Positions 16,207 to 24,154 of a stretch of 64,000 nt of DNA are shown here, piece by piece; the first letter of the stretch is position 1; each line of letters starts with the position of its first letter. The DNA is from VFKU01 sp964620045. GTDB lineage: Bacteria; Hydrogenedentota; Hydrogenedentia; Hydrogenedentales; GCA-2746185. The notes beneath the pieces were generated by a model. It ran no database searches. It was not told the origin of the DNA and saw nothing but the letters and a program-made list of their open reading frames with translations. The stretch lies in NCBI GenBank assembly GCA_964620045.1, contig CAZUJL010000007.1, positions 83,769 through 147,768 of the forward strand, in the 5' to 3' direction. A program made the position numbers and the translations under genes.

Positions 16207-16671
16207 GTGAAAAAGTATGCGTTGTTCGCCGTTGCGATTTTTGTGTTGATTGGATCGTCGGTTATTCACGGCGTGCGCGCGGCCGAAGAAAACGCCGACG
16301 TCGCCGCGGCGATGAACTCGCTCGACGACTACATGACGGCGTTCAACGCGCGCGACGAGAAGGCCTGGGCAGCGACGCTGAATTATCCGCACGTGCGGAT
16401 GGCGGGCGGTGAAGTGAAGGTGTGGCAGACGCCGGAAGAGTATTGTGACGACTTCGATTTCGCGGACTTCGCCAAGCGTTTCAACTGGCACCACAGCGCC
16501 TGGGACAAGCGCGAAGTCGTGCAACAAGGGCCAGACAAAGTCCACGTCGCGGTGACCTTCTCGCGCTACAACGAAGCCGGCGAAAAACTCGCCACCTACG
16601 ACTCGCTCTACATCGTCACCAACGACAACGGACACTGGGGCACCCTCGCGCGCTCCAGCTACGCACCGTGA
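16207..16671 (+). CDS. Secreted small protein, SnoaL/NTF2-like
   Basis: A 154-residue protein starting at a GTG 6 bases after GGGAGGGA. A signal peptide is clear (MKKYALFAVAIFVLIGSS, cleavage likely near VRAAEE). The rest (AAAMNSLDDYMTAFNARDEK, AWAATLNYPHVRM, KVHVAVTFSRYNEAGE, YDSLYIVTNDNGHWG) has the length, spacing and closing 'W' strand typical of NTF2/SnoaL folds. No catalytic residues can be assigned. It is flanked by repeat elements on both sides and appears monocistronic. Confidence 0.7.
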   Translation: MKKYALFAVAIFVLIGSSVIHGVRAAEENADVAAAMNSLDDYMTAFNARDEKAWAATLNYPHVRMAGGEVKVWQTPEEYCDDFDFADFAKRFNWHHSAWDKREVVQQGPDKVHVAVTFSRYNEAGEKLATYDSLYIVTNDNGHWGTLARSSYAP

Positions 16672-16677
16672 TAACTC

Positions 16678-16776
16678 GTAGCGCCGGCCTCCGGCCGGCA
16701 AAAGACAGCCTCCGGTAGAGCCACGCCGCTATTGCAGACCAGCGGCCATGCCTTGCCGCCGGGACGGCAGCGCTAC
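16678..16776. repeat. REP/BIME-like inverted element
   Basis: Begins GTAGCGC (16678-16684) followed by an internal GCCGGC/GCCGGC palindrome, and ends with the inverted copy GCGCTAC (16770-16776). A 5' GTAG next to a GC-rich hairpin is the hallmark of REP sequences handled by RAYT transposases. It fills most of the gap before the SDR gene. Confidence 0.6.
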
Positions 16777-16816
16777 GGTATGCTGTTGATCACTATCGAA
16801 TGCTAGGAGATGTCTC

Positions 16817-17614
16817 ATGTCTGGACGTTTCGAAAATAAAACAGTCTTCATCACCGGCGGTTCCTCCGGCATAGGGGCGGCCTGCGGCGTGCAGTTTGCG
16901 CGTGAAGGCGCGCGAGTTGTGCTCGCCGCGCGCGACGAAGCCCGACTCGCGGATGTCGTGAAGTCCGTCGAAGCCGTTGGTGGACAAGCACTGGCCGTAG
17001 CGTGCGACGTCACCAATCGCGCAAGCATCGATGCCGCCGTCGCGCGCGCCGTGGATAAATTCGGCGGACTCGATGTCGTGCTCGCAAACGCCGGCTTCGG
17101 CGTGAATGGTCCGCTGGTGAAACTCACCACCGACGACTACCGCCGGCAGTTCGACACAAATGTCTTCGGCGTGATCGACACCGTCTACGCCACCTTGCCG
17201 CATCTGCTCGCGTCGAAGGGCCGCCTCGGCATCGTATCGAGCGTGCTCGGAAAGTTGTCGCGGCCGAAAATGTCGGCCTACGTCGCGAGCAAGTTCGCGC
17301 TCTGCGGGTTTGCCGAGGCCATCGCCTATGAACTGGCTGGGCAGGGGGTTTCCGTCACTTCGCTGAACCCCGGACGCGTCGCCAGCAACTTCATCAAAGT
17401 GGACAATCAGAACCGCCTGCGTCCGGAGTGGAAGGACGGCAACTCTGGGTTCATGGTCGTGCCCGCCGAACGCGCCGCCCGGGAAATCACCAACGCCCTC
17501 TATCGCCGCAAGCTGGACGCCACCATCACCGGCCATGGCCGGTTCGGTGTGTTCATGTACCGCCACTTCCCGGCCTTCGTCCGGTTCGGCATCCGCCGAG
17601 GGGTTGCCAACTAA
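16817..17614 (+). CDS. Short-chain dehydrogenase/reductase (classical SDR)
   Basis: A 265-residue NAD(P)-dependent oxidoreductase. The Rossmann motif TGGSSGIG sits near residue 13, followed by NAG (LANAGFG), the catalytic Ser in GIVSSVLG and the Tyr/Lys pair in YVASK. The C-terminal RFGVFMYRHFPAFVRFGIRR is basic and partly hydrophobic, as in membrane-associated SDRs acting on lipids or retinoid-like substrates. The substrate cannot be named. An AGGAG ribosome site precedes the ATG. It converges on arsC. Confidence 0.9.
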   Translation: MSGRFENKTVFITGGSSGIGAACGVQFAREGARVVLAARDEARLADVVKSVEAVGGQALAVACDVTNRASIDAAVARAVDKFGGLDVVLANAGFGVNGPLVKLTTDDYRRQFDTNVFGVIDTVYATLPHLLASKGRLGIVSSVLGKLSRPKMSAYVASKFALCGFAEAIAYELAGQGVSVTSLNPGRVASNFIKVDNQNRLRPEWKDGNSGFMVVPAERAAREITNALYRRKLDATITGHGRFGVFMYRHFPAFVRFGIRRGVAN

Positions 17615-17632
17615 ACCGGAGGGTCGGTTTAG
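17611..17632. terminator. Possible shared terminator hairpin between SDR and arsC
   Basis: Arms CTAAACCG and CGGTTTAG (8 bp) with a six-base loop lie between two convergent stops. Neither strand has a real T-run after the stem, so termination would be weak or rho-aided. Confidence 0.35.
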
Positions 17633-17638
17633 TTCAGC

Positions 17639-18097
17639 TTAGGTGAGAAGTTCCGGCAGCGCCTGCACGAAATCCCGGATCTCGTCCCGCACCCGCGCGT
17701 AGACGCCCATGGCGTCCTCATCCGACTTCGCCGCGGCGGCCAGTTTCGGGGGGTCGTCGAAGTTCCGGTGAATCTTCTTGGCATTGCCGGGGAACACGGG
17801 GCAGGTCTCGCTGGCATGGTCACAGACCGTAATTACATAGTCGAAATCGATGTTTTGCAGACGCTGGATAGTCTTGGACTGCTGGCCGGAGATATCAATC
17901 CCCGCCTCCAGCATGACCTGCACGGCCACCCGATTCAGGCCGTGCGCCTTGATTCCAGCGGAATAGGCCTCGACGGTATCCGGCAGGAGACGCCGGGCCC
18001 AACCCTCCGCCATCTGGCTGCGACAGGAGTTTCCGGTGCACAGGAATAGGACTTTTATCCGGTTTTGGCCAGAAAAAAGCTCATCGAATCGACTCAT
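17639..18097 (-). CDS. arsC: Arsenate reductase, thioredoxin-coupled (ArsC, LMW-PTPase family)
   Basis: Reduces arsenate to arsenite in the cytoplasm. Its 152 residues carry the P-loop C20-TGNSC-R26 (CX5R) and the two further cysteines C92 and C99 in VCDHASETCP. Their spacing equals that of S. aureus ArsC (10, 82, 89), which identifies the thioredoxin-dependent class over a plain phosphatase. The general-acid motif DDPP follows near 115. No arsR, arsB or acr3 is adjacent, so it stands alone here. A phosphatase role is possible but unlikely given all three cysteines. Confidence 0.93.
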   Translation of the reverse strand: MSRFDELFSGQNRIKVLFLCTGNSCRSQMAEGWARRLLPDTVEAYSAGIKAHGLNRVAVQVMLEAGIDISGQQSKTIQRLQNIDFDYVITVCDHASETCPVFPGNAKKIHRNFDDPPKLAAAAKSDEDAMGVYARVRDEIRDFVQALPELLT

Positions 18098-18164
18098 AGG
18101 CCCCGTTTCTCGGTAAAATTCTGAGGAAATACATACTATTTAGCAGAATATTGGTTTTTATACT

Positions 18165-18226
18165 TTGACGGTCGTAGCGGGTGCTGATATAGTTGCGTAA
18201 GGGTCGCCGAGGTGTTAGTCTAACAC
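18165..18226 (+). promoter_or_regulatory. Promoter and operator-like palindrome of the M23-bactofilin pair
   Basis: TTGACG (18165-18170) and TATAGT (18188-18193), spacer 17 bp, give a start near 18200. A perfect 15-base palindrome GTGTTAG-T-CTAACAC lies at 18212-18226, about +12 to +26, where a bound repressor would block elongation. The resulting 5' leader is about 180 nt. The rest of the 285-bp gap shows nothing else I can name. Confidence 0.65.
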
Positions 18227-18382
18227 GCGAGGCGGGTTACATCTTCGAAGGTCTTCGCGGAAGGAGACCATCGCGGAAAGGGTCGGGCGCCTAGCGCACT
18301 CTGCACTGCGGGCAGAGGCGAATTCTTCGGGCGAACCGGGCTATGTGCTGGGTAGTGCTATTGAGGGGAGCGCCCGAACCGC

Positions 18383-19378
18383 ATGCGGCGATGGACCGTT
18401 ATTCTAATTCCGCACGATCGTGGGTCACGACGATCGTTTAATCTGCATGGCTGGCACCTTTGGGCCGGCTCAGGCTTGGTCGCGCTGATGGCCGTGTTCA
18501 GCGCGATTTTCTATTTTCAGGGCCAAAAATACCGGTCCGAAATGGACTTCCTGAGCGATCAGTACAAAGAACTGGAAAAATCCATCGAAGTCACCGGTCT
18601 CCCGGCCAGCCTGGAAGAGCGCCTGGCCGAGCGGGAATCCGAAATTCGGGCCGAATACGAGACCCGCGACCGGGCCATGGCCGAAGAACTCAGCAAGCTG
18701 TATGACCTCGAGCGCGAGGTACGCAATGTCACCGGTCTGCCGGCCAAGGAAGCGGTTGAAGAAGCTGCCGCGGTACCAACCGGCGCCAAGAGCGGCAAGG
18801 GCGGTCCGCCGGAACCGGGCGCGGGACGCTTGGTGGATGATTCCGGCATTGCTCCGCCGGAGCTGATCCAAGGGTTGAGTCGACCCTCGGCCGACCTCAT
18901 GCTCGAAGAAATGCGCCTGCGCATGGGCAGCCTGGGCGACCTCCTCGAAGATGCCCAGATCCAGCGCCATAAGTTGTCCCATACCCCCTCGGTCTGGCCG
19001 ACCAAAGAAGTTAAACGCCGCATCAACTCCAAATTCGGCATGCGCCGCGACCCAATCACGAACAAGTGGCGCGAACATTCCGGCGTCGACATTACCGGTG
19101 ACTACGGTTCCAATGTACTCTCGACAGCGGACGGCGTGGTTTCCTTCTCCGGGTACCACGAATACCTCGGCAACCTGATCAAGGTCGATCACGGATACGG
19201 CTTCGAGACGTGGTACGGACATTTGAGCAAGCGCATCCTGAAAAAGGGTGATGTGGTGAAGCGTGGGGACGCGGTGGGTAAATTGGGGTCGACCGGCCGG
19301 AGCACCGGGCCGCACATTCACTATGAGGTGCATGTGAACGGCAAGCAGGTCGACCCGCGAACGTACATGGGGCGATGA
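18383..19378 (+). CDS. Membrane-anchored M23 peptidoglycan endopeptidase
   Basis: A 331-residue cell-wall hydrolase. A short cytoplasmic lead (MRRWTVILIPHDRGSRRSFN) precedes one membrane helix near 27-46, then a coiled coil (about 50-120), then a LytM domain from about 215. Zinc ligands are visible: the H-x3-D of EHSGVDITG and HIHYEVH near the end. It cleaves peptide crosslinks in the periplasm. It precedes a bactofilin by 3 bp; M23 peptidases are known bactofilin partners in cell-shape control (Helicobacter Csd1/CcmA, Hyphomonas LmdC/BacA). Confidence 0.92.
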   Translation: MRRWTVILIPHDRGSRRSFNLHGWHLWAGSGLVALMAVFSAIFYFQGQKYRSEMDFLSDQYKELEKSIEVTGLPASLEERLAERESEIRAEYETRDRAMAEELSKLYDLEREVRNVTGLPAKEAVEEAAAVPTGAKSGKGGPPEPGAGRLVDDSGIAPPELIQGLSRPSADLMLEEMRLRMGSLGDLLEDAQIQRHKLSHTPSVWPTKEVKRRINSKFGMRRDPITNKWREHSGVDITGDYGSNVLSTADGVVSFSGYHEYLGNLIKVDHGYGFETWYGHLSKRILKKGDVVKRGDAVGKLGSTGRSTGPHIHYEVHVNGKQVDPRTYMGR

Positions 19379-19381
19379 CAC

Positions 19382-19801
19382 ATGCTGGATAAACGCAAAG
19401 CACTGGACGAGCACAATGTGGCCACGATCATCGGGCCGGGCACGAAGGTGAAAGGCGAAATCCATTCCAAAGGCACGATTCGCATCGAAGGCGAGGTCGA
19501 AGGCCGCGTCGAGTGCGAAGATACGGTCGTGGTGCACGAATCGGGCATGGTGCGGGCCGACGTCATCGGCGGCCAGGTGATCATCAGCGGCACGGTCGAA
19601 GGCAACACCTACGCGCACGAGCGGCTCGAGATCACCAACCAGGCGAAGGTCGTCGGCAACATCACGGCCCCGCGCATCAGCATCGCGGAAGGCGTGATCT
19701 TCGAGGGCCAGTGCACCATGAAGGCCCCCGGCCAAGTCGGGATGCCCAAGCCCGGCCTGCAGGTCGTCGGCGGACAGCAGGCCCAGCAAAAAGCGGGCTG
19801 A
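19382..19801 (+). CDS. bacA: Bactofilin
   Basis: A 139-residue polymer-forming cytoskeletal protein (PF04519). The beta-helix core runs about 15-118 with repeating strands such as GTIRIEGEVEGRVECEDTV and GQVIISGTVEGNTYAHERLE. The N-terminal tail is short and the C-terminal tail is Gln/Gly-rich, both expected to be disordered. It is co-transcribed with the M23 peptidase, so the likely role is to localise that enzyme for local wall remodelling and cell shape. Confidence 0.93.
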   Translation: MLDKRKALDEHNVATIIGPGTKVKGEIHSKGTIRIEGEVEGRVECEDTVVVHESGMVRADVIGGQVIISGTVEGNTYAHERLEITNQAKVVGNITAPRISIAEGVIFEGQCTMKAPGQVGMPKPGLQVVGGQQAQQKAG

Positions 19802-19836
19802 GCGCGTCTCTTACAAATTCCGAACTACCGGCGGGA

Positions 19837-21420
19837 TCACGTTTTAGCCTTCGTGATTCCGCCTTCTTCTTCGCGCAGCACGCGTTTCAGGATCTTGCCG
19901 GTCGGATTTTTCGGGAGGCTTTCGCGGACGCTGATGAACTTCGGGACCTTGAACGCAGCGAGGTGCTCGCGGCAGTAGCCCTGGAGTTCGTCGGCCGTCA
20001 TGGATTCGCCCTGCTTGAGCACTACGCAGGCCTTTACCGATTCGCCCTGGTATTCATTCGGCACGCCAATCACGGCGCAATCCACAATCTTCGGATGCCG
20101 CATGATCACGTTCTCAAGTTCGATCGGGTACACGTTGTATCCACTGACGACGACCATGTCTTTTTTGCGATCGACGATATATAGATAACCGTCCTCGTCG
20201 AAGCGGCCCATGTCGCCCGTGTGGAACCAGCCGCCCTTGAACGCCTCTGCCGTCGCTTCGGGGCGGTTCCAGTAGCCAAGGAAAATATTGGGACCGCGCG
20301 CGATCACTTCGCCCACCTCGCCCTTGCCGACGTCAACATCGTTGTCGTCCACCAGCCGGATCTCGACGTTTTTGATCGCAGGACCGACCGCGCCGGGTTT
20401 CGTGACCGGGCCGGCCATGTTCGTGGTCAGCGTCGGCGCGGTTTCCGAGAGACCGTAGCCCTCGTTGATCTGCACGCCGGTCATTTTCTTGAAGCGTTCC
20501 ATCACCACGACGGGCAACGGCGCCGCGCCCGAGAACGCGCCGCGCAGCGATTTCGCGTTGTATTTCTCCAGCCCCGGCGTGTTCACAAACGCGTGGTACA
20601 TCGGCGGCGCGCCATAGAACATCGTGATCTTGTACTTCTCGATATCGCGGAAAACTTTCTCGGCGTCAAAGCGCGCATGCAGCACCATCGACTGCACGGA
20701 GAGGAAGGAGCGATTGATCACGAGATCGAGCGCGTAGGCGTGGAAGAGCGGGAGCACCAGGATGGTAGAGTCGTCCTGCATGCCCTGCAGGCTGCCCGGA
20801 AGGTCGCTCGTCGCGTCCAGCACGGCAAAGATGTTGTTGTCGGACACCATCGCGCCCTTGGGCTTGCCGGTCGTGCCCGAGGTGTACTGAATAATCGCGA
20901 CCTTCGACGGGTCGCGCTTCACGGCCGGGCGCGTCGTCGCGGATTTTGCCATGAAGTCCGCCAGCGTCGTGTGGCCCTGGGTCTTCTCGTTCAACTCGAT
21001 AATCGTCTCGAGCGCGGGCGCCTTAATCTTCTTAATTTTTTCGGTAAGCGGCGACAATACGAAGATCGCCTTTGCGCCGCTATCGTTCAGGATGTGGTCC
21101 ATTTCCTCGGCCGTGTACATCACGTTCGTCGGCACGAGCACACCCCCCGCGCGCATGATGCCGAGGTAAATCAGGATGAAATCCGGCCGGTTGTCGATAT
21201 GCGCCGCCACGCGGTCGCCCGGCTTAATGCCGATGCCAATGAGGCCGTTCGCGATGCGGTTCGCCGCGGCATCAATCTGGCGGAAAGTAAGCCCCTGGTC
21301 CTCGAAATAGATCGCCACTTTATCCGGCGCGATCGCGAGCCCCGGCGCGAGCACGTCGGCCAGCGTTTCCCCTTGTTGCACGCGCTCGTTCTGGCATTTC
21401 TGGGACCACTCGGACAGCAT
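19837..21420 (-). CDS. Long-chain fatty-acid-CoA ligase (AMP-binding)
   Basis: A 527-residue ANL-superfamily enzyme that activates a carboxylate to acyl-CoA through an acyl-AMP. Motifs in order: YTSGTTGKPKGAM near residue 180, YGLSETAPT near 325, HTGDMGRFDEDGYLYIVDRK near 405, and the C-terminal catalytic lysine region PTGKILKRVL. Length and motif wording are those of FadD-like long- and medium-chain ligases. No beta-oxidation genes adjoin. It converges on the bactofilin and diverges from the DUF1326 gene. Confidence 0.9.
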   Translation of the reverse strand: MLSEWSQKCQNERVQQGETLADVLAPGLAIAPDKVAIYFEDQGLTFRQIDAAANRIANGLIGIGIKPGDRVAAHIDNRPDFILIYLGIMRAGGVLVPTNVMYTAEEMDHILNDSGAKAIFVLSPLTEKIKKIKAPALETIIELNEKTQGHTTLADFMAKSATTRPAVKRDPSKVAIIQYTSGTTGKPKGAMVSDNNIFAVLDATSDLPGSLQGMQDDSTILVLPLFHAYALDLVINRSFLSVQSMVLHARFDAEKVFRDIEKYKITMFYGAPPMYHAFVNTPGLEKYNAKSLRGAFSGAAPLPVVVMERFKKMTGVQINEGYGLSETAPTLTTNMAGPVTKPGAVGPAIKNVEIRLVDDNDVDVGKGEVGEVIARGPNIFLGYWNRPEATAEAFKGGWFHTGDMGRFDEDGYLYIVDRKKDMVVVSGYNVYPIELENVIMRHPKIVDCAVIGVPNEYQGESVKACVVLKQGESMTADELQGYCREHLAAFKVPKFISVRESLPKNPTGKILKRVLREEEGGITKAKT

Positions 21421-21563
21421 GAAATCGCTCCTAAATATAGGGATGCTTGTTACAGCAGCGACGAAGTATATCTATCGGTAGGGGCGGTGCCAAGCGTCTC
21501 GCAGCACTCTTTACAGCACCGGGGGTCGGGCGTATATTGGCGGCATCGCCGGAGGAGACTCCC

Positions 21564-22199
21564 ATGACACTGACGCCGTGGAGAATGCGCGGACCATCGG
21601 TTATGAACTGCAACTGCGACTACGGTTGCCCCTGCCAGTTCAACGCACCGCCGACGCACCGGCAGTGCGAGGCCGTCGGCGCGATGCACATTGACTCCGG
21701 TCATTTTGGAGACGTGCGGCTCGACGGTCTCAATTGGGTCGCGGTGTTCCACTGGCCGGGCGCGGTGCACGAAGGAAACGGCACGTGCCAGGCGATCGTG
21801 GATGAACGCGCGAACCCCGCGCAGCGTGACGCGCTGCTCAAAATTCTATCGGGTCAGGCGTCGGAGCCGGGCTCGACGTTCATCCAGGTATTCGCATCGA
21901 CGATGACCAAGGCCCACGAGCCGCTGTTCAAAAAGATCGATATCGAGATCGACGTTCCACGGCGCAAAGCCACGATTGTGGTTCCAAATCTGATCGACAC
22001 TCGGGTGGAACCGATCAAGAACGCGGTCACGGGTGCGGAATCGCGCGCGCAGATTTGCATGCCCGACGGATTCGAGTTCACCATCGCCGAGGTCGGCAGT
22101 GGAACCACGAAGTCGACCGCAGCGGTAAAGCTCGATCTGAAGGCCACCCATTCCCACCTCGCACCGCTCGATCTGACCGAGACGGGTGTAGTCCGGTAA
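21564..22199 (+). CDS. DUF1326 domain protein, Cys-rich N-terminus
   Basis: A 211-residue cytoplasmic protein of unknown function (DUF1326). I start it at the ATG behind GGAGGAG (MTLTPWRMRG); the frame is open 39 codons upstream without a ribosome site. The family hallmark is the thiol cluster NCNCDYGCPCQF (C-x-C-x3-C-x-C), with more Cys/His following (THRQCEAVGAMHIDSGHFGD, HWPGAVHEGNGTCQ). This pattern is suited to metal or disulfide chemistry. The next gene, 12 bp on, is DUF2182, with which this family is commonly paired. Function is not established. Confidence 0.85.
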   Translation: MTLTPWRMRGPSVMNCNCDYGCPCQFNAPPTHRQCEAVGAMHIDSGHFGDVRLDGLNWVAVFHWPGAVHEGNGTCQAIVDERANPAQRDALLKILSGQASEPGSTFIQVFASTMTKAHEPLFKKIDIEIDVPRRKATIVVPNLIDTRVEPIKNAVTGAESRAQICMPDGFEFTIAEVGSGTTKSTAAVKLDLKATHSHLAPLDLTETGVVR

Positions 22200-22211
22200 A
22201 CCGGATCGCTC

Positions 22212-23072
22212 GTGGGCGACGCGAACGTTGATACGGCCGCGGGCGAAGACGCCCGCTCCACTAAGCCTGTAGCCGGATTCAGCGCGGCGTTCGCCGGACT
22301 GCTCAAGCGCGATCGCGCGATCATCATGGCCGCGCTCATCGGCGTCACGGCGCTGTCATGGATCTATCTCGTGGACATGGCGCGCGACATGGCGGCCGGG
22401 GTCTGCGATATGCCCGGCATGGAAGGCATGTACATGGGCGCCGTGCCTGTGTGGAATGCGCCGTATTTCACAATGATGGTCGTGATGTGGACCATCATGA
22501 TGGTCGGCATGATGGTGCCCAGCGCCGCGCCCACGATCCTGCTCTACGCCACCATGCACCGCAACGCCGGCCGTACGCCGTATATGTCCACGGCAAGCTT
22601 CGTCGCCGGGTACCTCGCGGTGTGGACGGCGTTCAGCGTCGCCGCAACCCTCGCGCAATGGGGGCTCGATTCCGCGGCGCTACTTTCGCCGATGATGGTC
22701 AGCACGAGCCCAATCCTCGGCGCCGGGTTATTGATCGCCGCAGGAATCTACCAAATGACGCCGTGGAAGAACGCATGCCTTGCGCATTGTCGCAGTCCCT
22801 TTTCGTTTTTTCAGCAGCACTGGCGCACGGGACGCCTCGGCGCGTTTCGCATGGGCGCGCGGCACGGCACGTATTGCCTGGCGTGCTGTTGGGCGTTGAT
22901 GCTGCTGCTGTTTTTCGGCGGCGTGATGAATCTGATGTGGATCGCGGCGATCACGGTGTTTGTGTTACTCGAAAAGGCCGCGCCGTTTGGACGCTACGCC
23001 GCGAAGTTCACGGGGATCGTGATGATGGCCGTGGCCGCAGGTATGCTGATCGCGCGCCAGAGCCCGTTTTAG
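22212..23072 (+). CDS. DUF2182 predicted metal-binding integral membrane protein
   Basis: A 286-residue inner-membrane protein with about six to seven helices, starting at a GTG 12 bp after the DUF1326 stop. Conserved-looking potential metal ligands are concentrated in the first half (DMPGMEGMYMG, MMVVMWTIMMVGMMVPSAAP) and in KNACLAHCRSP and MGARHGTYCLACCWALM. Methionine- and cysteine-rich membrane segments are typical of copper handling, but that is inference. Pairing with DUF1326 and a downstream secreted propeller suggests one system. Confidence 0.85.
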   Translation: MGDANVDTAAGEDARSTKPVAGFSAAFAGLLKRDRAIIMAALIGVTALSWIYLVDMARDMAAGVCDMPGMEGMYMGAVPVWNAPYFTMMVVMWTIMMVGMMVPSAAPTILLYATMHRNAGRTPYMSTASFVAGYLAVWTAFSVAATLAQWGLDSAALLSPMMVSTSPILGAGLLIAAGIYQMTPWKNACLAHCRSPFSFFQQHWRTGRLGAFRMGARHGTYCLACCWALMLLLFFGGVMNLMWIAAITVFVLLEKAAPFGRYAAKFTGIVMMAVAAGMLIARQSPF

Positions 23073-23101
23073 TCTGTCCGTCACCGATAGGGAGCGTGCA
23101 C

Positions 23102-24073
23102 ATGAAACGCGTGCTGCTTGCCGTCATTCTTAGCCTTTGCGTCGTGCGGGTCGATGCGGATGCACCACTCGAATTGGTGCAGACAATCGCGTTACCCGGC
23201 GTGGAAGGGCGCATTGATCATCTTGCCATTGACGTGGAGTTGCAACGGTTATATGTGGCCGCGCTCGGAAACGGCACGATCGAAGTCATCGATCTCGCCG
23301 CCGACAAACGGGTCGGCGCAATTGAAGGGTTGCACGAACCGCAAGGCATCGCCGTCATTCCTAAAACCCACACCATTGTCGTAGGCTCAGGCGGCGACGG
23401 CGCGTGTCTGTTCTACAACTCGGACTTGAAACAAATCGGCGCGGTGAAAGAATTGGACGACGCCGACAACGTGCGGTATGACGCATCGGCGGATCGAATT
23501 TACGTCGGGTACGGCGACGGATTTCTCGCCACGATTGATCCTGCTGGCCCGAGGCTTGTCGGCAGGGTTAAGTTGGCGGGGCATCCAGAGTCGTTCCAGC
23601 TCGCGTCGGCCGACCGCCGCGTGTTTGTCAACATCCCGTCGGCACATCGGGTCGCCATCGTCGATCGCGGACGAGGAGTCGTGGGTAGCTGGAGGGTTTT
23701 CCAAGCACACGCAAATTTTCCGATGGCGCTGGACGAAAAGCATCAGCGTCTGTTCATCGCATGCCGCGAACCCGCGCAATTGCTGGTGTTCAACACAGAG
23801 ACTGGCGCCGTAACCGTAATCATCGATTGCGTAGGCGATGCGGACGACGTCTTCTACGACGCGGCTCGGTCGCGGATATATATCGCCGGCGGTGAAGGGC
23901 TGGTATCGGTGTTTAGTCAGGTCGACGCCGATCACTACAGCCGTATCGGCGCTGTTTCGACCGCGCCCGGCGCGCGAACGGCGCTCTATTCGCCCGACAC
24001 CGATAAGCTATACGTCGCTGTGCCGCACCGCGGCGCCCAATCCGCCGAAATTCGGGTATTTCAGGCGCGATAG
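23102..24073 (+). CDS. Secreted YVTN/YncE-like beta-propeller protein
   Basis: A 323-residue exported protein. The frame is open far upstream inside the DUF2182 gene, but the true start is MKRVLLAVILSLCVVRVDA, a signal peptide. The mature part is a seven-bladed-type propeller with repeats such as LYVAALGNGTIEVIDLA, IYVGYGDGFLATIDPA, LFIACREPAQLLVFNTETG and IYIAGGEGLVSVFSQ. Propellers of this kind act as binding scaffolds in the periplasm, and no catalytic residues are recognised. It lies 29 bp after DUF2182, so it belongs to the same transcript. Confidence 0.85.
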   Translation: MKRVLLAVILSLCVVRVDADAPLELVQTIALPGVEGRIDHLAIDVELQRLYVAALGNGTIEVIDLAADKRVGAIEGLHEPQGIAVIPKTHTIVVGSGGDGACLFYNSDLKQIGAVKELDDADNVRYDASADRIYVGYGDGFLATIDPAGPRLVGRVKLAGHPESFQLASADRRVFVNIPSAHRVAIVDRGRGVVGSWRVFQAHANFPMALDEKHQRLFIACREPAQLLVFNTETGAVTVIIDCVGDADDVFYDAARSRIYIAGGEGLVSVFSQVDADHYSRIGAVSTAPGARTALYSPDTDKLYVAVPHRGAQSAEIRVFQAR

Positions 24074-24154
24074 TGGAGGCGAAGTTTTCAATTACTGATT
24101 GCGTGTTCGGTCGTTATAATGCCGGAGTATCCGGTTCAACGAAGGAGTAACGCC

